9,889 bases of DNA. It comes from Actinotalea sp. GTDB taxonomy: Bacteria > Actinomycetota > Actinomycetes > Actinomycetales > Cellulomonadaceae. Under the pieces are notes generated by a model. It made no database searches. It was not told where the DNA came from and saw only the letters and a program-made list of their open reading frames with translations. The position numbers were made by a program, and so were the translations under genes. The stretch spans positions 1-9,889 of the forward strand of contig JACIXM010000227.1 in NCBI GenBank assembly GCA_014360395.1, written 5' to 3'. Below, piece by piece: positions 1 through 7,916 of the stretch. Positions within the stretch are counted from its first letter, which is position 1; each line of letters starts with the position of its first letter.

Positions 1-42
1 CTCCGGCACGGCGAAGGTCGGACCGTCCGCCGGGTACTTCAT
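1..42 (-). CDS. Open frame continuing off the left edge (start of a new gene or second half of the interrupted secreted ORF)
   Basis: An ATG at 42 follows directly on the TGA at 45-43 in the same frame. The frame stays open to the window edge for 14 codons (MKYPADGPTFAVPE), nearly all ending in G or C, as real genes here do. It could be the downstream part of the signal-peptide ORF at 43-207 after a nonsense change. It could also be a separate gene: no Shine-Dalgarno is well placed, but TAGCGG lies 7 bases before the ATG, a spacing that would fit a leaderless start. I do not recognise the peptide. Confidence 0.3.
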   Translation of the reverse strand, partial: MKYPADGPTFAVPE

Positions 43-207
43 TCACGCACCGCTATCCTCGGATGGCCCCTGCGGGCAGACCTCGGCGCGAGCGGTTGCG
101 GCCTGCGCACCGGCGTCCGGCACGCTCGTCGCCGCCTGGGCCGTCGCCGCACCTCCGGTCAGCGCCAGCACCGCGCCGACCACCGCGGCCGACAGCACTC
201 TTCTCAT
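43..207 (-). CDS. Small putative secreted peptide, or 5' part of an interrupted secreted protein
   Basis: This 54-residue ORF starts at ATG 207 and ends at TGA 43-45. The N-terminus is a classic Sec signal peptide: MRR, a hydrophobic core at about residues 5-18, then an Ala-rich stretch with a likely cut after AQA (residue 26). The mature part is about 28 residues, Ala-rich and acidic, with a single Cys44. A good ribosome site (GGGGGGAG, 7 bases of spacing) precedes the ATG, so translation from here is likely. The mature part is very short for a secreted protein, and an in-frame ATG with coding-like codons follows the stop immediately, so the gene may be nonsense-interrupted. No family recognised. 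It lies 247 bases downstream of pth on the same strand, beyond an AT-richer stretch (about 262-300), so it probably has its own promoter. Confidence 0.5.
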   Translation of the reverse strand: MRRVLSAAVVGAVLALTGGAATAQAATSVPDAGAQAATARAEVCPQGPSEDSGA

Positions 208-221
208 CCTCGTACTCCCCC

Positions 222-239
222 CGGACCCTCGCGGGTCCG
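222..239 (-). promoter_or_regulatory. Leader hairpin with GCGA tetraloop against the ribosome site of the secreted ORF
   Basis: Read on the minus strand, CGGACCC pairs with GGGTCCG across a GCGA (GNRA-type) loop. The stem ends exactly where the G-rich ribosome site of the ORF at 207 begins. A second copy of CGGACC lies just upstream (244-249) and could pair with the same 3' arm, so two exclusive folds are possible. A perfect 8-base palindrome, GACATGTC, sits further upstream at 249-256. The rest of the 208-454 gap is mostly featureless; 262-300 is clearly less GC-rich than its surroundings and probably holds the promoter, but I cannot place -35/-10 boxes with confidence. Confidence 0.3.
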
Positions 240-454
240 ATCCGGTCCGACATGTCCGGATTGAGGGTACAGGTCTTGATCATGTGGAAATCATCATGCC
301 CACGGGTGTTGCGGAGTGTTTCGGCGGGTGCGGGGCTGTTGGGTCGTTCAAGGTACGGTTCGCACCATTTCCCGGTGGCGTCCGCAGGGGTCGGGACGGG
401 ACCGGCCACGGTGCCGACCGGCAGGACGGCGCCCCCAGGACGCCTGGCGGTGTC

Positions 455-1051
455 TCACGCCGGTGCGTGGAACCTCCGCTGCGCCGCCTCGAGACCCTCG
501 AGGACGACCATCTCGACGGCGTCCGCCGCCGCGTCGACCAGCCACGGGAGCTCCTTGCGCTCCACCGTGGAGAAGTCCTTGAGGACGAAGGTCGCGGCGT
601 CCATGCGCCCGGGCGGGCGGCCGATCCCGGCACGCACGCGCACGTACTCCTTGCTGCCGACCGCGGAGGTGATGCTCCGCAGGCCGTTGTGGCCGCCCTC
701 TCCACCACCGCGCTTGAGCCGGACCTGGGCGAAGGGGATGTCGAGCTCGTCGTGGACCACGAGGATGCGCTCCACGGGGACCTGGAGGTAGGAGGCGAGG
801 CTCGCGACGGGACCGCCGGACACGTTCATGTACGACGTGGGCTTCGCGAGGAGCACCCGCGGGCCGGGTGCCCCGCCGGGCAGGACGCCGAGGCGCACGT
901 CGGCGACCTGGGCGCGGCTGCGGTGGGAGCCGAACGCGACCCCGGCGCGGCGCGCCAGCTCGTCCAGCACCATCTGACCGACGTTGTGCCGGTTGCCCGC
1001 GTACGACGGGCCCGGGTTGCCCAGGCCGACGACGAGCCACGGGTCGGTCAT
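455..1051 (-). CDS. pth: Peptidyl-tRNA hydrolase
   Basis: Pth cleaves the ester bond of peptidyl-tRNAs that fall off the ribosome, freeing tRNA for reuse in the cytoplasm. The protein has 198 residues, the normal bacterial length, and is complete. Family motifs are in order: GLGNPG at 9-14 (Asn12), RHNVG at 21-25 with the catalytic His22, PTSYMN at 71-76 (Asn76), HDELD at 100-104 with Asp101 that polarises the histidine, and [12 protein letters not shown] at 115-126 (Asn122). GGAGG six bases before ATG 1051 fixes the start. It is the last gene of the block glmU-prs-rplY-pth, 86 bases after rplY, with a strong hairpin in that gap. The rplY-pth pairing is common in bacteria, and mycobacteria keep the same order. 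Nothing in the protein is unusual. Confidence 0.97.
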   Translation of the reverse strand: MTDPWLVVGLGNPGPSYAGNRHNVGQMVLDELARRAGVAFGSHRSRAQVADVRLGVLPGGAPGPRVLLAKPTSYMNVSGGPVASLASYLQVPVERILVVHDELDIPFAQVRLKRGGGEGGHNGLRSITSAVGSKEYVRVRAGIGRPPGRMDAATFVLKDFSTVERKELPWLVDAAADAVEMVVLEGLEAAQRRFHAPA

Positions 1052-1081
1052 CGCGATCCTCCGGTGGTCGGGGTGGGTGTG

Positions 1082-1121
1082 CGACGACGCCCGGCCCCCG
1101 CGGGGGGACCGGGCGTCGTCG
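1082..1121 (-). terminator. Strong GC hairpin between rplY and pth (terminator or attenuator without U-tract)
   Basis: A perfect 13-base-pair stem joins 1082-1094 (CGACGACGCCCGG) and 1109-1121. Inside it, CCCCC at 1095-1099 can pair with GGGGG at 1103-1107, leaving only A1108 bulged, so about 18 pairs form. It begins 17 bases after the rplY stop and ends 30 bases before the pth start. No T-run follows on either strand, as is common for actinobacterial hairpin terminators. It may end most rplY transcripts, protect their 3' ends, or reduce pth expression relative to rplY. Confidence 0.55.
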
Positions 1122-1137
1122 GCATGACGTGTGGGGC

Positions 1138-1779
1138 TCAGGCCTCGGTGGGCTCCGGCTCGGCGGGCTGCTCCGCAGCCTCCTCGGCCTCGCCCTCGGC
1201 GCCCGGCTCGGCCTCGCCCTCGGCGGCCTCGGGCTCCTCCTCGACCTGCTCCTGCGACACCACGACGACGGCGGCCTCCGGGTCGCCCAGGAGCGTGACG
1301 CCCGAGGGCAGCTGCACCTCGGCGGCCGTGACGGTGGTACCCGCCTCCAGGCCCTCGATCGAGACGTCGAACGCCTCCGGGATGTGCGTCGCCTCGGCCT
1401 CGACCTGGAGGGTCTGGGCCTCGACGAGCGAGACCGTCCCGGCGGCCGACTCACCGGTCACGTGGACCGGGATGTCGACGGTGACCTTCTCGCCGGCGCG
1501 GACCGCCAGCAGGTCGACGTGCTCGATGACCGGCTTGATCGGGTCGCGCTGGACGTCCTTGGCGATGGCGAGCTGGGACTTCCCGTCGAGCTCGATCGCC
1601 AGCAGCGCGTTGGCGTGCTTGAGGGCGAGCATCGTCTCGTGGCCCGGCAGGGTGATGTGGACCGGGGCCTCGCCGTGGCCGTAGATGACGGCGGGCACCT
1701 GGTGCGCGCGGCGGATGCGGCGCGCCGCGCCCTTGCCGAACTCGGTGCGGGCGGTGGCGGCGAGCTTGATCTCGGACAC
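1138..1779 (-). CDS. rplY: 50S ribosomal protein L25 (CTC/TL5-type general stress protein)
   Basis: L25 binds 5S rRNA in the central protuberance of the large subunit; the longer CTC/TL5 form carries an extra C-terminal domain. The protein has 213 residues. The 5S-binding domain spans about 1-92, with [20 protein letters not shown] at 15-34 and [14 protein letters not shown] at 77-90. The CTC domain spans about 97-176. An acidic tail made almost only of Glu, Ala, Pro and Gly covers about 177-213. The start is GTG at 1779, set by AGGAG five bases upstream and by the family N-terminus SEIKLAA. An in-frame ATG at 1890 would add 37 residues of low-complexity Arg/Pro sequence and is rejected. A 250-base gap separates it from prs; in M. 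tuberculosis lpqT occupies this place, while here the gap has no gene. Confidence 0.96.
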   Translation of the reverse strand: MSEIKLAATARTEFGKGAARRIRRAHQVPAVIYGHGEAPVHITLPGHETMLALKHANALLAIELDGKSQLAIAKDVQRDPIKPVIEHVDLLAVRAGEKVTVDIPVHVTGESAAGTVSLVEAQTLQVEAEATHIPEAFDVSIEGLEAGTTVTAAEVQLPSGVTLLGDPEAAVVVVSQEQVEEEPEAAEGEAEPGAEGEAEEAAEQPAEPEPTEA

Positions 1780-1915
1780 GGTGGCTCCTGGGTGGGATCG
1801 GGTGGCTCTCGGACCGGGGTGGGGGCCCGGTGGGCGGCCTCGGCGCGGGACGCAGGACGGACGCGCGGGACGGCCGCCGCGTCGAATCACGGAGCCGGGG
1901 CCTGGTCCTGCTGCC

Positions 1916-1931
1916 GCACCCCACGGGGTGC
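1916..1931. other. Small perfect hairpin in the prs-rplY gap
   Basis: GCACCCC pairs with GGGGTGC across a 2-base centre (effectively six pairs and a CACG loop). It lies in the 250-base gap between the prs stop and the rplY start. No T-run follows in either direction. It could be a weak terminator, a 5' leader element of rplY, or chance in GC-rich DNA. A shorter hairpin (CTCCC/GGGAG, 2010-2022) lies 8 bases after the prs stop. Nothing else stands out in this gap besides the possible -10 box at 1979-1984. Confidence 0.25.
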
Positions 1932-1978
1932 TGCTGCGGTCCGGCCGTCCGACGTCCCTCGCCGAGGCACGGCTGACG

Positions 1979-1984
1979 ATCCTA
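1979..1984 (-). promoter_or_regulatory. Possible -10 box for rplY-pth
   Basis: On the minus strand this reads TAGGAT, matching the TAnnnT form of actinobacterial housekeeping -10 boxes, in an otherwise GC-saturated gap upstream of rplY. No recognisable -35 lies 16-19 bases upstream. If used, rplY would have a leader of roughly 190 bases that contains the hairpin at 1916-1931. Weak evidence. Confidence 0.25.
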
Positions 1985-2029
1985 CCCCACAGCCCCGGGC
2001 CGAGGTGATCTCCCGGAGGGAGCGACGGC

Positions 2030-3013
2030 TCAGGAGGCGCCGTCGAACAGGGACGTCACCGAGCCGTCGTCGAACACCTCGCGGATGGCGCGGGCGAGCA
2101 GCGGGGCGATCGAGAGCACCGTCAGCTTCTCGAAGTGCCGCTCCTCGCTGATGGGCAGCGTGTCGGTGACGACGATCTCCCGTGCGCCGCACTCCTGCAG
2201 CCGCTGGGCGGCCGGGTGCGAGAGCACGCCGTGCGTCGCCGCGACGATGACGTCCTTGGCGCCGGCGGAGAGCAGCACCCGCACCGCCTCCGCGATCGTG
2301 CCGCCGGTGTCGATGAGGTCGTCGGTGAGGATGCAGGTCCGCCCCTCGACCTCGCCGACGACGCGGTTGGCCACGGACCGGTTGGGGGCCGTGATGTCGC
2401 GCGTCTTGTGGATGAACGCCAGCGGGCACCCGCCCAGCTTCCCTGCCCACTGCTCGGCCACGCGGATGCGCCCGGCGTCGGGGGACACCACGGCGACGTT
2501 GCTGAGGTCGACGCGCGTCCGGACGTAGTCCACGAGCAGCGGCATCGCCCACAGGTGGTCCACGGGCCCGTCGAAGAAGCCCTGCGTCTGCGCGGCGTGC
2601 AGGTCCACGCTCATGAGCCGGTCGGCGCCGGCGGTCTTGAACAGGTCCGCCATGAGGCGGGCGGAGATCGGCTCCCGTCCCCGGTGCTTCTTGTCCTGGC
2701 GGGAGTAGCCGTAGAAGGGCAGCACCACCGTGATCGTCTTCGCCGAGGCGCGCTTGAGGGCGTCGACCATGAGCAGCTGCTCCATGATCCACTGGTTGAT
2801 CGGCGCCGTGTGGCTCTGCAGCACGAACGCGTCCGTGCCCCGGACGCTCTCGCTGAAGCGGACGTAGATCTCACCGTTGGCGAAGTCGTACGCCGTCGTC
2901 GGGAGCAGCTCGACGCCGAGTGCCCGGGCGACGTCCTCGGCGAGCTCCGGGTGGGCGCGCCCGGACATGAGCACGAGGCGCTTCTCGCCGTCGCTCGAGG
3001 TGATCCCGGTCAT
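2030..3013 (-). CDS. prs: Ribose-phosphate pyrophosphokinase (PRPP synthetase)
   Basis: This enzyme transfers the beta,gamma-diphosphate of ATP to ribose 5-phosphate, giving PRPP for purines, pyrimidines, histidine, tryptophan, NAD and, in actinobacteria, arabinose donors of the cell wall. At 327 residues it is a complete class I enzyme. Visible motifs: FANGEIYVRFSESVRG at 44-59, FYGYSRQDKKHRGREPISA at 100-118 (ATP site), DLHAAQTQGFFDGP at 137-150 (metal and PRPP site), the flexible catalytic loop starting HKTRD at 202-206 with its Lys203-Arg205 pair, and the ribose-5-phosphate loop DDLIDTGGT at 231-239. The start is ATG 3013, with a purine-rich but distant GAAGG upstream. It follows glmU by 54 bases with no strong hairpin, so both are probably on one transcript. 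It is ordinary for its family. Confidence 0.97.
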   Translation of the reverse strand: MTGITSSDGEKRLVLMSGRAHPELAEDVARALGVELLPTTAYDFANGEIYVRFSESVRGTDAFVLQSHTAPINQWIMEQLLMVDALKRASAKTITVVLPFYGYSRQDKKHRGREPISARLMADLFKTAGADRLMSVDLHAAQTQGFFDGPVDHLWAMPLLVDYVRTRVDLSNVAVVSPDAGRIRVAEQWAGKLGGCPLAFIHKTRDITAPNRSVANRVVGEVEGRTCILTDDLIDTGGTIAEAVRVLLSAGAKDVIVAATHGVLSHPAAQRLQECGAREIVVTDTLPISEERHFEKLTVLSIAPLLARAIREVFDDGSVTSLFDGAS

Positions 3014-3067
3014 CTGCGGCTGGCCTTCTCTCTCGGGGGCGGGGGGTCCGGCGGCTGGGGCAGCCGG

Positions 3068-4621
3068 TCAGCCGTCCTGCTGGGTGGTGGCACGGGCGCG
3101 CTCGGCCTGCGCCTGGGGGGACAGGGGGACGTCGTCCTCGTCGTGGGCACGCAGCGCCGCGGCAGCGGCCTGCGCCGACGGGGTCCCTTCACGACGGCGG
3201 AGCACCCAGCGGTCGATCGTCCGCTGCGGCGCGGTGTTGACCCCGAGCGCGCCGGCCGGCACGTCGTGGCGGATGACCGAGCCGGCACCGGTGTAGGCGC
3301 CGTCACCGATCGTCACCGGCGCGACGATGGCGTTGTCCGAGCCGATCCGCACGTGGTCGCCCACGGTGCTGCGGGACTTCGTGACGCCGTCGTAGTTCAC
3401 GAAGATCGTCCCGGCGCCCACGTTGGTGTGCTCACCGATGGTCGCGTCGCCGACGTAGGACAGGTGCGGGACCTTCGAGTGGGCGCCGATGTGCGCGTTC
3501 TTCGTCTCGACGTACGCGCCGATCTTGCCGTCGGCCCCGAGGTCGGTGCCGGGCCGCAGGAAGGAGAAGGGGCCGACGACGGCCCCCGCGCCGATCCGCG
3601 AGGAGGAGCCGTGGGTGCGGATCACCTGGGCGCCGGCACCGACGTGGACGTCCGTCAGCGTCGTGTCCGGCCCGACGACAGCGTCACGGGCGACCGTGGT
3701 CCGGCCGAGGAGCTGGGTGCCGGGAAGGACCGTGACGTCGGGCTCCAGCTCGGCCTCGACGTCGATCCACGTGGTGGCCGGGTCGACGACGGTCACGCCC
3801 GCGACCATCCAGTCCTGGACGATCCGGCGGTTCATCTCGGCGCGCAGCACCGACATCTGCGCCCGGTCGTTGGCGCCCTCGACGAGCCACGGGTCGTCCA
3901 CCCGGACGGCGCGCACCGCACCGCCGTCGGCCCGCGCGATGGCGAGCACGTCCGTGAGGTAGACCTCGCCCTGGGCGTTGTCGCGGCCGAGGCGGCCGAG
4001 GGCCCCGCGCAGCACCGCGGCGTCGAAGACGTAGACCGAGGAGTTGATCTCGCGGATCGCGCGCTGGGCGTCGTCGGCGTCCTTGTGCTCGACGACCCCC
4101 GTCACCTCGCCGGTCTCGGGGTCGCGGACCACCCGGCCGTAGCCCGTGGCGTCGTCGACCTCGGTGGTCAGGACCGTGACCGCGTTCCCGTCGGCGACGT
4201 GCGCGGCCAGGAGCTCCGCGAGCGTCCCACCGTCCAGCAGAGGGATGTCTCCTGCCAGGACGACGACCGGCCCGTCCAGCACCCCCTCGTGGCCCTGCTC
4301 GGCGCCGACCGCGCGGGCGCGCGCCGCGGCCTCGAGGGTGCTCAGCGCGCACTGCACCGCCCGACCGGTGCCCGGCACGTCGTCCTGGTCCGACACAAGC
4401 ACGTCCGGGTCGACCTCGAGGGCGTGGGCCGCCACGCGGTCCCGCTCGTGCCGGACCACGACCGTGAGGAGCTCCGGCTCCAGGGACCGCGCCGCGGCGA
4501 GCGCGTGGCCGAGCATCGAGCGCCCGGCGAGGGTGTGCAGGACCTTGGGGGTGGCGGACCGCATGCGGGTCCCCTCCCCGGCGGCGAGCACGACGACGGC
4601 GGCGGGGCGTGGGGTGGTCAC
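3068..4621 (-). CDS. glmU: Bifunctional UDP-N-acetylglucosamine diphosphorylase / glucosamine-1-phosphate N-acetyltransferase
   Basis: GlmU acetylates glucosamine-1-phosphate with acetyl-CoA and then couples it to UTP, making UDP-GlcNAc for peptidoglycan and other glycans. The protein has 517 residues. The N-terminal uridylyltransferase shows [11 protein letters not shown] at 12-22, Lys26, the metal-binding AGDIPL at 123-128 and TGYGRVVRD at 159-167. The C-terminal left-handed beta-helix of hexapeptide repeats (about 285-455) carries Arg356, Lys374, catalytic His386, Tyr389 and Asn409 in NYDG; all lie 12 residues after the M. tuberculosis positions I recall. A tail of about 40 residues, rich in Ala, Glu and Gln, follows the helix and is longer than in E. 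coli. The start is GTG 4621 (GGGAGA 4 bases upstream, family N-terminus); earlier in-frame starts would run back through the tRNA gene. Probably first gene of the glmU-prs unit. Confidence 0.96.
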   Translation of the reverse strand: MTTPRPAAVVVLAAGEGTRMRSATPKVLHTLAGRSMLGHALAAARSLEPELLTVVVRHERDRVAAHALEVDPDVLVSDQDDVPGTGRAVQCALSTLEAAARARAVGAEQGHEGVLDGPVVVLAGDIPLLDGGTLAELLAAHVADGNAVTVLTTEVDDATGYGRVVRDPETGEVTGVVEHKDADDAQRAIREINSSVYVFDAAVLRGALGRLGRDNAQGEVYLTDVLAIARADGGAVRAVRVDDPWLVEGANDRAQMSVLRAEMNRRIVQDWMVAGVTVVDPATTWIDVEAELEPDVTVLPGTQLLGRTTVARDAVVGPDTTLTDVHVGAGAQVIRTHGSSSRIGAGAVVGPFSFLRPGTDLGADGKIGAYVETKNAHIGAHSKVPHLSYVGDATIGEHTNVGAGTIFVNYDGVTKSRSTVGDHVRIGSDNAIVAPVTIGDGAYTGAGSVIRHDVPAGALGVNTAPQRTIDRWVLRRREGTPSAQAAAAALRAHDEDDVPLSPQAQAERARATTQQDG

Positions 4622-4697
4622 TCGGTCTCCCGTCGGATCTGCCGTTCCGCGGGGCTCCGGTGTGCGCTCCCGCCGGCGGTGGTCCTGGCGTGGCGTC

Positions 4698-4703
4698 ACT
4701 CTA
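4698..4703 (-). promoter_or_regulatory. Possible -10 box for glmU-prs
   Basis: On the minus strand this reads TAGAGT, a good actinobacterial TAnnnT -10 box, in the 157-base gap between the tRNA 3' end and the glmU start. No clear -35 is visible. It would give glmU a leader of about 70 bases. Closer to the tRNA (4753-4770) lies a weak bulged hairpin capped by a TTCG loop, possibly a processing or termination site for the tRNA transcript. No other element is visible in this gap. Confidence 0.3.
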
Positions 4704-4778
4704 CCGCCGGGTGCTCGGCCCGATCGCGCCGTGCGCGAGCGGCGATGGTCCGCCGGGCTTCGGCAGCCGGCCGGGCCC

Positions 4779-4853
4779 TGGCTCCGCCCCCAGGATTCGA
4801 ACCTGGACCGCAAGGCTCCAAAGGCCTGCGTGCTGCCGTTACACCAGGGCGGA
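4779..4853 (-). tRNA. tRNA-Gln (anticodon TTG)
   Basis: The minus strand folds into a cloverleaf: a perfect 7-pair acceptor stem (TCCGCCC with GGGCGGA), a short D arm (GTG/CAC), the anticodon loop CTTTGGA with anticodon TTG (Gln, codon CAA), a 5-base variable loop, and a perfect 5-pair T stem (CCAGG/CCTGG) around TTCGAAT. Discriminator G and an encoded CCA follow, so the mature end needs no CCA addition. The top anticodon-stem pair, C27 with T43, is a mismatch; the other four pairs are normal. It lies upstream of glmU on the same strand and divergent from the TetR gene. A CAGGAT box at 4884-4889 (minus strand) is a possible promoter. Confidence 0.93.
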
Positions 4854-4904
4854 CCGGCACCCTCGGCGGCCGGACGGTGCCCCATCCTGCCAGGGGACGC
4901 GCCC

Positions 4905-4928
4905 GCGGGCCGCCCTCGACGGGCCCGC
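4905..4928. promoter_or_regulatory. Candidate operator (inverted repeat) upstream of the TetR gene
   Basis: GCGGGCC and GGCCCGC form perfect 7-base arms 10 bases apart. The site sits 25 bases before the TetR start codon, where it would overlap the promoter, in the 100-base divergent gap between tRNA-Gln and the TetR gene. TetR proteins often bind inverted repeats in their own promoter. The arms are pure G/C in GC-rich DNA, so chance is a real alternative. A second, looser dyad (GGCACC/GGTGCC, 4856-4881) lies closer to the tRNA. Confidence 0.25.
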
Positions 4929-4941
4929 CGGTACCGCACGG

Positions 4942-4947
4942 CATGAT
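4942..4947 (+). promoter_or_regulatory. Possible -10 box for leaderless TetR-MarR mRNA
   Basis: CATGAT, a one-off match to TAnnnT, ends six bases before GTG 4954. With no usable Shine-Dalgarno in front of that GTG, this spacing would suit a transcript starting at or next to the start codon, a frequent arrangement in actinobacteria. No clear -35 is visible. Confidence 0.3.
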
Positions 4948-4953
4948 GGGGGC

Positions 4954-5595
4954 GTGGCTTCCTCGAGCAAGCGGCCGGCGCGGGCCCGGATGACCGGCAC
5001 GCAGCGGCGCGAGCAGCTGCTCGACGTGAGCCGGCAGCTCTTCGCCGAGAAGGGCTTCGAGGGCACCAGCGTGGAGGAGATCGCCGCGCGCGCCCAGGTC
5101 TCCAAGCCCGTCGTCTACGAGCACTTCGGCGGCAAGGAGGGCATGTACGCCGTCGTCGTCGACCGCGAGATCCAGGCCCTCACCGGCTCCCTGACCTCGG
5201 CCCTGGAAGCCGGGGGGCACCCCCAGGAGCTGGTCGAGCGGACGGCCCTGGCGCTGCTGACCTACATCGAGACCTCCACGGACGGCTTCCGCATCCTCGT
5301 GCGGGACTCCCCCGTCACCCAGTCCACCGGCACGTTCTCCAGTCTCATCGGCGACGTCGCCATGCAGGTCGAGCACCTGCTCGCCGCGCAGTTCACCAAG
5401 CGGGGCCTCGACGCCCGGACCGCCCCCCTGTACGCGCAGATGCTCGTCGGCATGGTCGCCCTGACCGGCCAGTACTGGCTGGACGCGCGCAAGCCGGGCA
5501 AGCAGGAGGTCGCGGCCCACCTGGTCAACCTCGCCTGGAACGGGCTGGCGGGGCTGCAGCGCAAGCCGACGCTGCTGCAGCAGGCGGACGCATGA
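4954..5595 (+). CDS. TetR/AcrR family transcriptional regulator
   Basis: This is a DNA-binding repressor-type protein of 213 residues, a normal TetR length. The N-terminal domain reads [20 protein letters not shown] (18-37), then the helix-turn-helix [21 protein letters not shown] at about 38-58, ending in the typical YEHFGGKEG. Residues about 65-200 form the all-helical ligand-binding and dimerisation part; the ligand cannot be inferred. The HTH resembles M. tuberculosis Rv1019, which likewise sits divergent to glmU, so this is probably its counterpart. Start: GTG 4954 gives the basic N-terminal arm ([10 protein letters not shown]) seen in relatives but has only a G-run touching it; ATG 4990 (201 residues) is the alternative. 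The MarR gene overlaps its 3' end by 4 bases, so the pair is co-translated. Self-repression through the dyad at 4905-4928 is an inference. Confidence 0.92.
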   Translation: MASSSKRPARARMTGTQRREQLLDVSRQLFAEKGFEGTSVEEIAARAQVSKPVVYEHFGGKEGMYAVVVDREIQALTGSLTSALEAGGHPQELVERTALALLTYIETSTDGFRILVRDSPVTQSTGTFSSLIGDVAMQVEHLLAAQFTKRGLDARTAPLYAQMLVGMVALTGQYWLDARKPGKQEVAAHLVNLAWNGLAGLQRKPTLLQQADA

Positions 5596-6080
5596 CCGAC
5601 GAGGTCGACCGGATCGTCGCGGCCTGGAACCGGGAACGGCCCGACCTCGACGTCGCGCCGCTGCAGGTGCTGTCCCGGGTGAGCCGGCTCGCCCGGCACC
5701 TGGACCTGGCCCGGCGCACCGCCTTCGACCGCCACGACCTGGAGCTGTGGGAGTTCGACGTCCTCTCGGCCCTGCGCCGCGCCGGCGAGCCGTACCAGCT
5801 CTCCCCCGGGACGCTCGTGCAGCAGACGCTGGTCACCAGCGGGACGATGACCAACCGCATCGACCGCCTCGCGGCCCGCGGCCTCGTGGAGCGCCGCCCC
5901 GCGCCCGGGGACCGCCGCGGCGTCCTCGTCCGGCTCACGCCGGCGGGCCTGGAGCGCGTCGATGCGGCGCTGGCGGACCTGCTGCGGGTCGAGCGCGACC
6001 TCCTCGCCGCGCTGCCGGAGGGCGACCGCCGGGTCCTGGCGGACCTGCTGCGCGTCCTCGTCGCACCCTTCGACGCCTGA
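5592..6080 (+). CDS. MarR family winged helix-turn-helix transcriptional regulator
   Basis: This 162-residue protein has normal MarR length and layout. An N-terminal helical region (about 1-45) holds part of the dimer interface. The winged helix follows: ELWEFDVLSALRRAG at 51-65, the recognition helix region LVQQTLVTSGTMTNRIDRL at about 75-93, and the wing GLVERRPAPGDRRGVLVRLT at 97-116 with the conserved DRR. A C-terminal dimerisation helix ends the protein (about 118-160). ATG 5592 overlaps the TetR stop as ATGA, which predicts translational coupling. Its stop is only 6 bases from the stop of the convergent ABC-F gene, so there is no room for a terminator between them. MarR proteins usually sense small phenolic or oxidative ligands and control efflux or catabolism; no ligand or target can be read here. 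Confidence 0.93.
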   Translation: MTDEVDRIVAAWNRERPDLDVAPLQVLSRVSRLARHLDLARRTAFDRHDLELWEFDVLSALRRAGEPYQLSPGTLVQQTLVTSGTMTNRIDRLAARGLVERRPAPGDRRGVLVRLTPAGLERVDAALADLLRVERDLLAALPEGDRRVLADLLRVLVAPFDA

Positions 6081-6086
6081 GCGGCC

Positions 6087-7915
<1,829 letters not shown>

Positions 7916-7916
<1 letters not shown>

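Noticed and set aside
53..409. 118-codon minus-strand frame over the secreted ORF and its leader
   Set aside because: It is the wrong frame of the signal-peptide ORF: its Arg/Gly-rich part overlaps that ORF out of frame, and it crosses the likely promoter region.
431..448. Weak hairpin (CCAGG/CCTGG) after the pth stop
   Set aside because: Only five continuous pairs with no T-run; too weak in this composition to call a terminator.
63..2151. Long plus-strand open frames over pth and rplY (63-791, 284-1684, 868-2151)
   Set aside because: They mirror the codon bias of pth and rplY on the other strand and contain no recognisable protein motif.
4609..4953. Extension of the TetR frame upstream to 4609
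   Set aside because: It would be translated through the antisense of tRNA-Gln (giving the [17 protein letters not shown] tRNA shadow) and adds no conserved domain.
2135..4993. 952-codon open frame on the plus strand across prs and glmU
   Set aside because: It is antisense to two well-recognised genes, has low-complexity composition (Val, Arg, Gly, His, Asp) and no domain. Long antisense frames are expected in DNA this GC-rich.
5572..5583. 12-base palindrome CTGCTGCAGCAG just before the MarR start
   Set aside because: It is made by Leu-Leu-Gln-Gln codons at the TetR C-terminus and is expected from codon bias; no other sign of an operator or stem-loop role.
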